Below, piece by piece: positions 50,105-59,024 of a stretch of DNA of 64,000 nt. Position numbers and translations under genes: made by a program. Under the pieces are notes generated by a model. The model was not told the origin of the DNA. It searched no databases and saw nothing but the letters and a program-made list of their open reading frames with translations. Within the stretch, counting starts at the first letter, position 1. Every line of letters starts with the position of its first letter. The stretch is taken from NCBI RefSeq assembly GCF_011365745.1, contig NZ_JAAOBY010000004.1, positions 65,735 through 129,734 of the forward strand, read 5' to 3'. The DNA comes from Flavobacterium turcicum. Its GTDB lineage: Bacteria; Bacteroidota; Bacteroidia; Flavobacteriales; Flavobacteriaceae.

Positions 50105-51874
50105 TTATTGTTTAGATTCATTTATCCACTCATTAATTTTTTGTTCTAATAAAGCCAAAGGCATCACTCCTGACTCCAATACTTTTTCATGGAATTTTTT
50201 AATGTCAAATTTGCTGCCCATTTTAGTTTCGGCTTTTTTGCGAAGCTCCATTATTTTCAATTGTCCAATTTTATAAGACAATGCTTGTCCAGGAATAGCC
50301 ATGTAACGCTCTATTTCAGGAATAATACTCGCTTCACTTTCGGCTTCGTTAGCTAAGGAATATTTAATAGCTTGTTCTCTCGTCCAGCCTTTCGAATGTA
50401 AACCAGTATCAACTACTAAACGTACCGCACGGTGCATTTCGTTACCCAACATCCCAAAATATTGATACGGATCTTGGTACAAACCTAGCTCTTTACCTAA
50501 ACTTTCGGTGTATAAAGCCCAACCTTCACCATAAGCACCAAACCAATTGAATTTTCTAAAATCTGGAAGACTTTGGTTTTCTTGCTGTAATGAAATTTGA
50601 AAGTGATGTCCCGGAATGGCTTCGTGCAAAAATAAATCTTCGTCACCATACATGTTGTATTCTTTTACATTCGGAATCGGAACATAAAAAATGCCAGGAC
50701 GCGTTCCATCTGCCGTTCCTTGATTGTACTCGGCGCTTGCAGTTTGCTCTCTAAAAGCTTCGGTGCGTCTTACCTCGAATTTTGTTTTTGGCTGCAAAGC
50801 AAATAGCTTGTCAACATTAGGTTTAATTCGGGTGTAAATGCTGTTAAAGTTGGCGATGACCTCTTCTGGTTTGGTAAAAGGTTTTAATTCTTTCTTGTTT
50901 CTCACTTCTTCAAAAAACTCAATCAAAGTACCTTTGAAACCAACTTGTGCTTTTACTTTTTCCATTTCGGCAGTCAGTCGCGCTACTTCTTTCAATCCCA
51001 ATTCATGAATTTCCTCAGGAGTTTTATCGGTGGTAGTCCATTGTTTTACATAAGCGGCGTATAGTTTTTTTCCAAAAGGTAAACTTCCTATTCCGCTCGT
51101 TTTTCTAGAAGCTGGAAGGTATTCTTTATTAAGAAAATCAGCCATTTTCTTGTACTTCGGAATCAATTTAGTGGTGATTGTTTCCGTGTATTTTGCCGTT
51201 AAGTCTTTCTTGATGCTTTCAGGAAACGATGCTGGCATTAATTTTATCGACGAATAAAATAAATTGTCTTCGATATTTGGAGTTTCCATGTCTGCAAATT
51301 GTGGAATCAGTTTTACGGTCAATGCTTTTGGTAAAACCACTCCTTTGTCTAACCCTTTTTTCATGTACACCATTGCCGAATCAATCCAAACGGCATATTT
51401 GTCCATTCGTTTTAAAAAGTTGGTATAATCTTGTTCTGTTTTAAAAGGCTGTGCACCAGTTCCACCTGCAAACTGACCCATAGTCAAGTGTGTTCCCCAA
51501 AATTGATGAACTGGGATTAAATTAGTTGGCTGTTCTAGCACTTCTTTTCCAACTTCAATTTCCCATTTGATGATTTTGTAACTGTTTTTTTCTTCTTCAG
51601 ATAAATCGGCTACATTAATATTTTGCAATGCTGTTTGGTATTTGTCAAAAAAAGCAGCTTGCGTTTTTCTGTAACTATCCGTCATTTCAAATTGCAGCTG
51701 ATCGTTGTACTGGTTTTGACCACTTTGGGTTGCACTCAATGGATCTAGCGCGTTTTTATCGTCAAAATAGCTTTTGGTTAAGCTAGTAAAATCTTGCTTT
51801 TTATCTTCAGATTTACAGTTTACCAATAGCAGGGCAGTTGTTACTGTAAAAAGTAGAACGGTTATTTTTTTCAT
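50105..51874 (-). CDS. DUF885 lipoprotein (putative metallopeptidase)
   Basis: 589 residues with a lipoprotein signal (MKKITVLLFTVTTALLLVNCKSE, Cys20). The DUF885 landmarks are present: the zinc-protease-like HEAIPGHHFQISLQQ near residue 420, FREQTASAEYNQGTADGTRPGIFYVP, and the C-terminal ALSYKIGQLKIMELRKKAE. The family resembles M32/gluzincin peptidases, and carboxypeptidase or dipeptidase activity is likely but not proven. Lipidation puts it in the envelope, where it may share peptide substrates with the M3 peptidase encoded divergently. Confidence 0.9.
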   Translation of the reverse strand: MKKITVLLFTVTTALLLVNCKSEDKKQDFTSLTKSYFDDKNALDPLSATQSGQNQYNDQLQFEMTDSYRKTQAAFFDKYQTALQNINVADLSEEEKNSYKIIKWEIEVGKEVLEQPTNLIPVHQFWGTHLTMGQFAGGTGAQPFKTEQDYTNFLKRMDKYAVWIDSAMVYMKKGLDKGVVLPKALTVKLIPQFADMETPNIEDNLFYSSIKLMPASFPESIKKDLTAKYTETITTKLIPKYKKMADFLNKEYLPASRKTSGIGSLPFGKKLYAAYVKQWTTTDKTPEEIHELGLKEVARLTAEMEKVKAQVGFKGTLIEFFEEVRNKKELKPFTKPEEVIANFNSIYTRIKPNVDKLFALQPKTKFEVRRTEAFREQTASAEYNQGTADGTRPGIFYVPIPNVKEYNMYGDEDLFLHEAIPGHHFQISLQQENQSLPDFRKFNWFGAYGEGWALYTESLGKELGLYQDPYQYFGMLGNEMHRAVRLVVDTGLHSKGWTREQAIKYSLANEAESEASIIPEIERYMAIPGQALSYKIGQLKIMELRKKAETKMGSKFDIKKFHEKVLESGVMPLALLEQKINEWINESKQ

Positions 51875-52000
51875 AATTTCGGTTTGTGATTTAAATAGCT
51901 AATGTATTGATTTTATTTCAATACTTAAATTGTGAACGTAAAATCCTTTCTATCAAGTCCGTTTTCCTAATCATAAAATTAAGTTAAGGCAAAGCGTCGA

Positions 52001-52032
52001 TTGGTTTATGAAAAGGATTTAGGTTAAATTTA
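52001..52032 (+). promoter_or_regulatory. Probable promoter of the M3 peptidase gene
   Basis: TTGG at 52001-52004, a 20-base spacer, then TAAATTTA at 52025-52032, one base off the TAnnTTTG consensus. The ATG is 22 bases downstream. Confidence 0.4.
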
Positions 52033-52054
52033 CCTTACTAATTAACAAATTAAA

Positions 52055-54202
52055 ATGAGAAAGAAATCCCTTTTTCTGATGCTAGTCATCGGAAATATGC
52101 TCACCATCCAAGCACAAGAAAAAAAAGAAAACACTACTTTGAACCCATTTTTTCAGGCTTACAACACGCCTTTCAATGTTCCGCCGTTTGACAAAATCAA
52201 GAACGAGCATTTTAAACCTGCTATTTTAGAAGGAATTGCGAAACATCAAGCTGAAATTGATGCTATTGCAAATAATACGCAGCCTGCTACTTTTGATAAT
52301 ACCATTTTAGCAATGGAAAACGCAGGCGAATTATTATCGGATGTGAATACGGTTTTTTCTAATTTGAACTCTGCGAATACCAATAAGGAAATTCAAAATA
52401 TTGCAAAAGAAACAGCACCCAATTTATCGGCACACCGCGATAACATTTATTTGAACGAAAAGTTATTTTCTAGAGTAAAGTCGCTTTGGAATAAAAAAGA
52501 AAGTTTGGGTTTGAATTTAGAGCAAGCTAAAATTTTAGACAATGCCTATAAAGATTTTGTTAGAAGTGGTGCTAATTTGTCTCCGGCAGATAAAGAAACC
52601 TTGCGAAAAATCAACGGAACTTTATCGCTTACGAGCTTAAAGTACGGACAAAATATACTTTCTGAAACCAACGGTTATGAATTAGTTATTGCAGATAAAA
52701 AAGATTTAGCAGGTTTACCAAAAGGAATTGTTGATGCCGCTGCCGCAGATGCGAAAGCAAAGGGCAAAGACGGCAAATGGGTTTTTACACTTTCTAATTC
52801 GAGTGTGATGCCGTTTTTGCAATATAGTTCAAATAGAGAATTGCGCAAACAGATTTGGAATGCCTACCAAACTAGAGCGAATCACGATGACGCAGCCGAT
52901 AACAAAAAAAACGCGGTAGAATTGGCTAATTTAAGAGGTCAAAAAGCGCGGTTGTTGGGGTATACTTCACATGCAACTTATGTCTTAGAAGAGTCGATGG
53001 CTAAAAAGCCTGAAAACGTAAACAAATTATTAAATGATTTGTGGAAACCAGCTCTTGAAATGGCTAAAAATGAAGCGGCCGACATTCAAAAAATGATGGT
53101 TAAAGATGGAATTAAAGGTGCGGTTCAACCATACGATTGGCGTTATTACACCGAAAAAATCAGAAAAGAGCGTTTTGATCTTGATGAGGAAGAGCTAAAA
53201 CCATATTTTAGTTTAGACCAAGTTCGTAAAGGTGTTTTTCAGGTTACTGAAAATTTATACGGTATTCAAATTAAACCATTAAGCAACGTGCCAACATACC
53301 ACGAAGATGTAACTGCTTGGGAAGTAACCGAAAAAGATGGGACGCACTTAGGAGTTTTGTACATGGATTTTCACCCGCGTGAGTCGAAACGTGGAGGTGC
53401 TTGGATGACATCTTACCGCAGCCAAAAAATGGTTGATGGCAAGCGTGTTGCTCCTGTAGTTTCTATCGTTTGTAATTTCACAAAACCTACTGCTACAACT
53501 CCTGCCTTGTTAACTTTTGATGAAGTATCTACCTTTTTTCATGAATTCGGTCACGCTTTACACGGTTTATTGTCTAATGTAACTTACAGAAGTTTGGCAG
53601 GAACGAGCGTTCCAAGAGATTTTGTTGAGCTTCCATCACAAATTATGGAAAATTGGGCAGCAGAGCCTGAGGTTTTGAAAATTTACGCGAAGCACTACAA
53701 AACGGGCGAAGTAATCCCAGAAACGCTAGTTAATAAATTGAAGAAAGCGGGAACTTTTGATCAAGGTTTTACTACTACTGAATACCTAGCAGCTTCGCTA
53801 TTGGATTTAGAATATCACTCGCAAACCAAAGACATTACAGTTGATGCCAACGCTTTTGAAAAAGCAGCCATGACAAAAATTGGTTTAATTCCATCAATTA
53901 TTCCAAGATACCGTAGTACCTATTTTAGTCATATTTTTTCGGGCGGCTATTCTTCTGGGTACTACAGTTATATTTGGTCAGGAGTTTTGGATACCGATGC
54001 TTTCGAAGCATTTAAGTCGACTTCATTATTCAATCCAGAAAAAGCTAAGTTATTCCGTACTCATGTACTTGAAAAAGGCGGAACTGAAGATCCGATGGTT
54101 TTGTACAAAAGATTTAGAGGTGCTGAGCCTAGCATTGAACCACTTTTAAGAAAACGTGGTCTGGACAAAAAAACAGAGCCAGTTAAAAAAATAAGAGGAT
54201 AG
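52055..54202 (+). CDS. M3-family metallopeptidase, peptidyl-dipeptidase Dcp type
   Basis: 715 residues. A signal peptide (MRKKSLFLMLVIGNMLTIQAQ) precedes the all-helical M3 fold. The catalytic HExxH is in STFFHEFGHALHGLL, with the first His at residue 496, followed by the third ligand in LPSQIMENWAAEP. The N-terminal NPFFQAYNTPFNVPPFDKIKNEHF and the FSHIFSGGYSSGYYSYIWS near the C-terminus are typical of bacterial Dcp, which removes dipeptides from C-termini. The signal peptide suggests a periplasmic location. It is monocistronic with its own terminator. Confidence 0.95.
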   Translation: MRKKSLFLMLVIGNMLTIQAQEKKENTTLNPFFQAYNTPFNVPPFDKIKNEHFKPAILEGIAKHQAEIDAIANNTQPATFDNTILAMENAGELLSDVNTVFSNLNSANTNKEIQNIAKETAPNLSAHRDNIYLNEKLFSRVKSLWNKKESLGLNLEQAKILDNAYKDFVRSGANLSPADKETLRKINGTLSLTSLKYGQNILSETNGYELVIADKKDLAGLPKGIVDAAAADAKAKGKDGKWVFTLSNSSVMPFLQYSSNRELRKQIWNAYQTRANHDDAADNKKNAVELANLRGQKARLLGYTSHATYVLEESMAKKPENVNKLLNDLWKPALEMAKNEAADIQKMMVKDGIKGAVQPYDWRYYTEKIRKERFDLDEEELKPYFSLDQVRKGVFQVTENLYGIQIKPLSNVPTYHEDVTAWEVTEKDGTHLGVLYMDFHPRESKRGGAWMTSYRSQKMVDGKRVAPVVSIVCNFTKPTATTPALLTFDEVSTFFHEFGHALHGLLSNVTYRSLAGTSVPRDFVELPSQIMENWAAEPEVLKIYAKHYKTGEVIPETLVNKLKKAGTFDQGFTTTEYLAASLLDLEYHSQTKDITVDANAFEKAAMTKIGLIPSIIPRYRSTYFSHIFSGGYSSGYYSYIWSGVLDTDAFEAFKSTSLFNPEKAKLFRTHVLEKGGTEDPMVLYKRFRGAEPSIEPLLRKRGLDKKTEPVKKIRG

Positions 54203-54222
54203 TATAAAAACATTCTCCAAAC

Positions 54223-54256
54223 AAAAAGCCCTCCAAAATTAATTTTGGAGGGCTTT
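54223..54256. terminator. Bidirectional terminator
   Basis: A perfect 16-bp palindrome with no extra loop (AAAGCCCTCCAAAATT and its complement), flanked by A- and T-rich sequence between the convergent M3 and rluB genes. Confidence 0.85.
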
Positions 54257-54279
54257 GTATTTTTAAGAGCTATAAAAAA

Positions 54280-55188
54280 CTAAACGTTTTTCAAGTTGAT
54301 GATTTCTTGTTCAGTAAGTAATCTCCAGTTTCCTCTTGGTAAATTCTTTTTAGTCAATCCTGCAAAAGCCACACGGTCAATACGCAATACATCGTAATCA
54401 AAATTTTCGAAAATAGAACGAACTACTTTCACATTTGAAGAACGTAATTTCAAACCGATTTCGCTTTTTGCTTCACCTTCAATGTAGCTAACTTCTTCAA
54501 CAAAAACACGGTGACCATCTAGTGTTAATCCTTTTTGGATTTTTTCTAAATCTTCAAACTTTAAATTTTTATCTAAAGAAACCTGATAAATTTTAGATGA
54601 TTTTTGACTTGGTAAGGTAAACTTACGAATCATGTCGGTATCATTAGTAAACAACAACAAACCTGTTGTATTTTTATCCATTCTTCCTACCGGACCAATT
54701 TTGGCGGTAGTTGAACCTTTTACTAATTCTAAAACATTACGAAATTCTTGTCCTTCGTCTAATGCTGTCGTAAAGTTTTTCGGTTTGTTCAACAAGATGT
54801 ACACTTTTTTCTCTGGAGTTAAAGTAGCTCCATCAAAATTTACAACATCACCCGGTTTTACCATGTAGCCCATTTCGGTTACCGGAATTCCGTTTACTTT
54901 TACCGTCCCAGATTGGATGTAAATATCTGCATCACGTCTAGAACAAGCTCCAGAGTTTGCAATGTATTTGTTCAAACGAATTTCGTCTTTAACTTTCGGT
55001 CTTTTAGGCGCTTGATTTGGTTTTTTCTCTACTCTTTCAGCAGCAATATCGGCAACTTTAGTGGTTACTTTTACTTTTTTAGGCCCTTGAGCGCGCTTCT
55101 GCATGGCAGGTTTTGGCTTATTTGAATTGGGTCTTGAGCTGTTTGCTCTTCCACCACTTTTCTTATTATTGCCTTCCTTGTTATTCAT
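54280..55188 (-). CDS. 23S rRNA pseudouridine synthase, RsuA/RluB family
   Basis: 302 residues from MNNKEGNNKKSGGRANSSRP. The first 80 residues are a Lys/Pro-rich disordered extension, then an S4 RNA-binding domain (IRLNKYIANSGACSRRDADIYIQ) and the catalytic domain with GRMDKNTTGLLLFTNDTD, where the Asp is the nucleophile. The start is fixed by the TATCTTTG box at 55240-55247, which a longer frame would overlap. RluB-type enzymes modify U2605 of 23S rRNA; the exact target is not certain. Confidence 0.92.
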   Translation of the reverse strand: MNNKEGNNKKSGGRANSSRPNSNKPKPAMQKRAQGPKKVKVTTKVADIAAERVEKKPNQAPKRPKVKDEIRLNKYIANSGACSRRDADIYIQSGTVKVNGIPVTEMGYMVKPGDVVNFDGATLTPEKKVYILLNKPKNFTTALDEGQEFRNVLELVKGSTTAKIGPVGRMDKNTTGLLLFTNDTDMIRKFTLPSQKSSKIYQVSLDKNLKFEDLEKIQKGLTLDGHRVFVEEVSYIEGEAKSEIGLKLRSSNVKVVRSIFENFDYDVLRIDRVAFAGLTKKNLPRGNWRLLTEQEIINLKNV

Positions 55189-55239
55189 AATATTCCAATA
55201 ATTTACTTCTTCAGTCCCATCTTTGCGACCTAGTGCGTG

Positions 55240-55247
55240 CAAAGATA
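55240..55247 (-). promoter_or_regulatory. -7 promoter box of the pseudouridine synthase gene
   Basis: The minus strand reads TATCTTTG followed by GCACGC, as in the tRNA and rpsP promoters. The start codon is about 50 bases downstream. Confidence 0.55.
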
Positions 55248-55535
55248 CTATTTATATACTTGACAATCAATAACCGATAATTATAAAAACACCAAGCGAC
55301 TCATTGCTAGCGTTCTTGCTATCAGTGGGTTGTTTTTTTAGAAGCTGTTTGGCTGTGCTGAATTGTCGATATGCCGCTATAGGTTGCATCTTTTACTTTT
55401 TGGTAGAAAAAATCCAATACGAACAAAGTTGGCAAAAATCTGCTGAAAGAAGTAATTACCGTTATATCTATTTAGACAATCGGAAGTCTGCTTGTCTATT
55501 TAAATATCTTTTGAAATGTTAAAACAAGAAAGAAA
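55248..55535. other. Gene-free spacer with a possible fifth structured repeat
   Basis: Between the pseudouridine synthase and UbiA genes. An open frame of 72 codons on the plus strand (55304-55522) has an unnatural, Cys- and Tyr-rich composition and no start signal. Around 55372-55420 the order GCCGCTATAGGTTGCATC, a TTTTAC/GTAGAAAA hairpin and AATCC faintly follows the layout of copy 3 of the structured repeat. I consider this a decayed copy at best. Confidence 0.3.
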
Positions 55536-56492
55536 CTAAATAGTCATTAATAGCTTTTTTCCATGCCACAAAACGGCAGGATTAATTAAGACAATACAAA
55601 ATACGCCTGCAACAATTAAAAATTTCAAGACATTATGCAAGGCCAAATAGTCTTTTTTTACTGATGATTTCCATAAGTACAATACAAAAAAGATGAGGAC
55701 AATGCAGCTGCTGTAAAAGTATATCGCCATGTAGCCCACATCGTACACGTCAATTAAAATGTAAACGGGTAGAATAGATAAAAATGTCAAAAAACTAATT
55801 ACTTTTTTAGCTGCTTTTTCACCGTAAACCACAGGAATAGTAGGGTAGTCATTGGCTAAATCTCCTTGTAGGTTTTCTAAATCTTTGATCATTTCACGGA
55901 CCAATAATAGCAAAAATAAAAAGGAAGCATGGGCAAAAATAACACCTAATTGTTGTTTGTAATTTTCGATATCCTCAAAAGGGATGCGTGTGTAAAAATA
56001 TAGTAGGATAGCAAAAAACGGCATCACCGCCAAAACTGCTGCGGTTAAATTACCAATGACGGTCTGTTTTTTTAGTTTGTGAGAGTACAACCAGATGAAG
56101 AAAATATATCCTGAAAAGAATAAAAAAACACGCCACGAAACAAAAAGTGCCATCAAAGCTACGATAAAGTTTAGTGTAAAATAGACTTGCAATTTGGTTT
56201 TTTGACTCACCAAACGATCCAACATTGACTTGGTCGGTCTGTTGATTAAATCCTTTTGACTGTCGTAAAAATTATTGATGATGTAACCCGAAGCAATCGT
56301 CAATGACGATGCAAAAACTAATAAAAAAAGGTTGAGATGAAATAAAAGATCAAGTGCTCTTTTTTCTGGAGCCAATATAAAAATAGCAGATAAATATTGC
56401 GCAATGATAATAACAGGAATGTTGTATCCTCGCACTACAGAGAACAAACTTGCAATTTTCATTATAAGAAGTTTGTTTGGTCTGCTTAACAT
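55536..56492 (-). CDS. UbiA-family prenyltransferase (geranylgeranylglycerol-phosphate geranylgeranyltransferase-like)
   Basis: 318 residues with about eight or nine membrane helices. The two aspartate-rich motifs are NNFYDSQKDLINRP near residue 75 and DLENLQGDLANDY near residue 205, which bind prenyl-diphosphate and Mg2+. Flavobacterial homologues are commonly named for archaeal-type ether-lipid synthesis, but quinone or haem prenylation is also possible. It sits next to mevalonate-pathway genes, which supply prenyl donors. The intact N-terminal LFSVVRGYNIPVIIIAQY is lineage typical. Confidence 0.88.
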   Translation of the reverse strand: MLSRPNKLLIMKIASLFSVVRGYNIPVIIIAQYLSAIFILAPEKRALDLLFHLNLFLLVFASSLTIASGYIINNFYDSQKDLINRPTKSMLDRLVSQKTKLQVYFTLNFIVALMALFVSWRVFLFFSGYIFFIWLYSHKLKKQTVIGNLTAAVLAVMPFFAILLYFYTRIPFEDIENYKQQLGVIFAHASFLFLLLLVREMIKDLENLQGDLANDYPTIPVVYGEKAAKKVISFLTFLSILPVYILIDVYDVGYMAIYFYSSCIVLIFFVLYLWKSSVKKDYLALHNVLKFLIVAGVFCIVLINPAVLWHGKKLLMTI

Positions 56493-56544
56493 TTTAATTT
56501 GGTTAAAGAGTATTTAAGTACGTGGTACAAATGAGTGTATTAAG

Positions 56545-56574
56545 AAACTCCCTGACTAACAAGTCAGGGAGTTT
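56545..56574. terminator. Hairpin between the mevalonate kinase and UbiA genes
   Basis: AAACTCCCTGAC and GTCAGGGAGTTT form a perfect 12-bp stem around TAACAA. It lies just past the mevalonate kinase stop, although the T-run on the minus strand is weak, so it may only partly terminate. Confidence 0.7.
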
Positions 56575-56581
56575 GTATTTT

Positions 56582-57520
56582 TTAAAACTGATAAACTACT
56601 TCTAGTTTGTAATCTTTAAGAGAAGCTTTTGCTTTTTCTAAGTCTTCGGTAAAACCAAGAATGTAGCCACCTCCACCTGATCCACAAAGTTTCAGGTAAT
56701 AGTCATTACTGTCAATACCTTGTTGCCAAATGCCGTGAAATTGCTCAGGAATCATTGGTTTAAAGTTATTTAAGACTACTTTTGAAAGTTTCTTAGTGTT
56801 CATGAAGAGTGATTTCATGTCTCCGCCTAAGAAATTTTCAACGCAAGCATCAGTGTATTTTACAAATTGATTTTTCAACATGGTTCTAAAACCTTTGTCT
56901 TTCAAGTTTTCCATAAAAATGTTGACCATCGGAGCGGTTTCACCCACAATACCTGAATCTAACAAAAATACAGCGCCCTTGCCATCAAAACTTTGAGTAG
57001 GAATTCCTGTTGCCTCGATGTTATCTTTCGAATTAATCAAAATTGGAATACTCAAGTAACTATTCAAAGGGTCTAAACCAGAACTTTTCCCGTGGAAAAA
57101 ACTCTCCATTTGAGAAAATATATTTTTTAACTGCAATAATTTTTCACGCGTCAGATTTTCTAAAACCGTGATTTTATTGTGCGCATACTTGTCATAAATA
57201 GCTGCAACTAAAGCGCCACTACTACCTACGCCGTAACCTTGTGGAATGCTAGAGTCAAAATACATTCCCGTATTAACATCTTCTTTTAATAAGTCAAGGT
57301 CAAACGTCACCAAATCCGGTTGCTCTGTTTGCAAAGTTTCTAGATAACTTACAAATCGTTTTAAATGACCGTTTGATTTAATAGCCTCATCAGATGGATT
57401 TTCATCTCTTTTTAAAGCGCCGTTGTAAAAGTTATAAGGAATAGAAAGCCCTTTTGAGTCACGAATGATTCCGTATTCTCCAAATAGTAATATTTTTGAG
57501 TAAAATAGTGGTCCTTTCAT
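56582..57520 (-). CDS. Mevalonate kinase (GHMP kinase)
   Basis: 312 residues with the GHMP signature SIPQGYGVGSSGALVAAIYD near residue 95, an N-terminal KILLFGEYGII, and a C-terminal KLCGSGGGGYILGF glycine loop. It phosphorylates mevalonate. The neighbours support this: diphosphomevalonate decarboxylase upstream and a prenyltransferase downstream on the same strand. Phosphomevalonate kinase is a related GHMP enzyme and cannot be wholly excluded from sequence alone. Confidence 0.88.
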   Translation of the reverse strand: MKGPLFYSKILLFGEYGIIRDSKGLSIPYNFYNGALKRDENPSDEAIKSNGHLKRFVSYLETLQTEQPDLVTFDLDLLKEDVNTGMYFDSSIPQGYGVGSSGALVAAIYDKYAHNKITVLENLTREKLLQLKNIFSQMESFFHGKSSGLDPLNSYLSIPILINSKDNIEATGIPTQSFDGKGAVFLLDSGIVGETAPMVNIFMENLKDKGFRTMLKNQFVKYTDACVENFLGGDMKSLFMNTKKLSKVVLNNFKPMIPEQFHGIWQQGIDSNDYYLKLCGSGGGGYILGFTEDLEKAKASLKDYKLEVVYQF

Positions 57521-57572
57521 ATGTATTTTTAAATTAACAATTTGGGGTTGGTAATTATAATGTATTTATATT

Positions 57573-57767
57573 TTATATCTCCAATTGATCGCCTCGATTG
57601 TCTTCTTGGATTTTAATTTCAATTTGTTCTTGCTCTTCAGGTGACAATTCCGTCCAAACAGTTTGTTGTTGTTTTTCAAAAACGTTTCTAACTGCTACTA
57701 ATAAAGATGCATCAGTAGTTGCGAGTAACATTTTGATCAATTCTATTTTTTCTGATTGAATATCCAT
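57573..57767 (-). CDS. Short antitoxin-like protein without toxin partner
   Basis: 64 residues from MDIQSEKIELIKMLLATTDASLLVAVRNVF, ending in an acidic IEIKIQEDNRGDQLEI. The length, helical N-terminus and acidic tail resemble small addiction-module antitoxins of the RelB/ParD-neighbour kind. No toxin gene lies next to it. It sits between the mevalonate kinase and decarboxylase genes on the same strand (52 and 43 bases away), so it is probably co-transcribed with isoprenoid genes. The role is unknown. Confidence 0.6.
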   Translation of the reverse strand: MDIQSEKIELIKMLLATTDASLLVAVRNVFEKQQQTVWTELSPEEQEQIEIKIQEDNRGDQLEI

Positions 57768-57810
57768 CAACTTCTTTTTTTAAGAATGTTTAAAGATACA
57801 CAAAAAAAGA

Positions 57811-58914
57811 TTAAACAAGCGCTGCTCCGTTTCCTATTTGATCACAAATGTACTGCCCATTTTGACAATAGCCAACTAATTCGTCCTTAATAAATTGTAA
57901 AACTTTTTCGCTAACGTTTTCGGGATACAAAACGTGTACATTGGCACCTGCATCTAGCGTGAAACAAACAGGTATTTTGGTCTCAGTCCTGAATTTCCAA
58001 ATGGCATTAATGATTTGTAATGTATTTGGTTTCATTAAGATAAAATACGGCATAGAGGTCATCATCATAGCGTGCAAGGTCAAGGCTTCGCTTTCTACAA
58101 TTTTGATAAACGCGTCTAAATCGCCACTTTCAAAAATAGTAATCAGTGCATCTAAATTCTCGTGCGCTTGTGCAAATCGCCTTTCGGCAAAAGGATGGTT
58201 GTGCATCAAGTCATGACCAACGGTGCTCGAGACTTGTTTTTCACCTTTATCAACCAGTAAAATTGTATCTTGAAAATTCGAAAAATTAGGATGGATCGCA
58301 TGCGGAAATTCCACTCCAAATAAGTCTGAACTTCCAGGAATGTTCGCCTGATTGCCCCAAACCACGACTTGTCCTTTTACACTTCGACAAGCACTTCCGG
58401 AACCCAAACGGGCAAGTACAGACGCTTTTTGATAAAAATAATCTTCAGACATGGCTGGGTTTAACGCTTTTTCTAAACTCATCAAGTTCATGGCCAAAGC
58501 AGCCATTCCTGATGCTGATGACGCAATTCCGGAACTGTGCGGAAAGGTATTTTCGGTATCAATTGTAAAATGATAGTCTTTTAAAAACGGCAAATAGATT
58601 TCTATTCGCTCCAAAAACTTTTGAATTTTCGGTTTGAAATCTTCTTTAGGTTGCCCTTCAAAAAGCAAATCAAAAGAGAAATTATTATCCGTCACATTGA
58701 GCGCAGTCGAAATGTCTTTTTTGGCGAAAGCCAATTTGGTAATCGTTTTGCAATTATTCAACGTAAAACTCACCGATGGATTCGCTGGAATTTGATTCTC
58801 TTTTTTTCCCCAGTATTTTACAAGTGCAATATTACTGGGTGCGCTCCATTGAAAATTACCGCTTTCAACAGTATTGGTATATGATGATGGAATAAAATCG
58901 TTTGCTGCAATCAT
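57811..58914 (-). CDS. mvaD: Diphosphomevalonate decarboxylase
   Basis: 367 residues of the GHMP superfamily: ALVKYWGKKENQIPANPSVSFTL near the N-terminus is the decarboxylase signature, followed by TFPHSSGIASSASGMAALAM and ARLGSGSACRSV, with FTLDAGANVHVLY in the C-terminal half. It converts mevalonate diphosphate to isopentenyl diphosphate with ATP. The presence of MvaD shows that this organism uses the mevalonate route, as known for Flavobacteria. It heads the isoprenoid unit, behind a TATCTTTG box. Confidence 0.95.
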   Translation of the reverse strand: MIAANDFIPSSYTNTVESGNFQWSAPSNIALVKYWGKKENQIPANPSVSFTLNNCKTITKLAFAKKDISTALNVTDNNFSFDLLFEGQPKEDFKPKIQKFLERIEIYLPFLKDYHFTIDTENTFPHSSGIASSASGMAALAMNLMSLEKALNPAMSEDYFYQKASVLARLGSGSACRSVKGQVVVWGNQANIPGSSDLFGVEFPHAIHPNFSNFQDTILLVDKGEKQVSSTVGHDLMHNHPFAERRFAQAHENLDALITIFESGDLDAFIKIVESEALTLHAMMMTSMPYFILMKPNTLQIINAIWKFRTETKIPVCFTLDAGANVHVLYPENVSEKVLQFIKDELVGYCQNGQYICDQIGNGAALV

Positions 58915-58931
58915 AAAATTAGAAATTTACG

Positions 58932-58939
58932 CAAAGATA
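58932..58939 (-). promoter_or_regulatory. -7 promoter box of the mvaD unit
   Basis: The minus strand reads TATCTTTG followed by GCGTAAATT, 17 bases before the start codon, so the leader is very short. Confidence 0.6.
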
Positions 58940-58996
58940 CTTTTTTTACTGTATTTGTATCTTGGTTTAGTACGCAATTAGTTGCAAAGTTTTGAG

Positions 58997-59004
58997 TACT
59001 TTTG
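58997..59004 (+). promoter_or_regulatory. -7 promoter box of the tspO gene
   Basis: TACTTTTG matches TAnnTTTG exactly, 20 bases before the ATG. Confidence 0.5.
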
Positions 59005-59024
59005 GATGTTAAAATAAAAGTCTC

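Noticed and set aside
55304..55522. Plus-strand frame of 72 codons between the pseudouridine synthase and UbiA genes
   Set aside because: Its composition is unlike a real protein (Cys/Tyr/Phe rich), there is no promoter or start signal, and it overlaps a possible decayed structured repeat.
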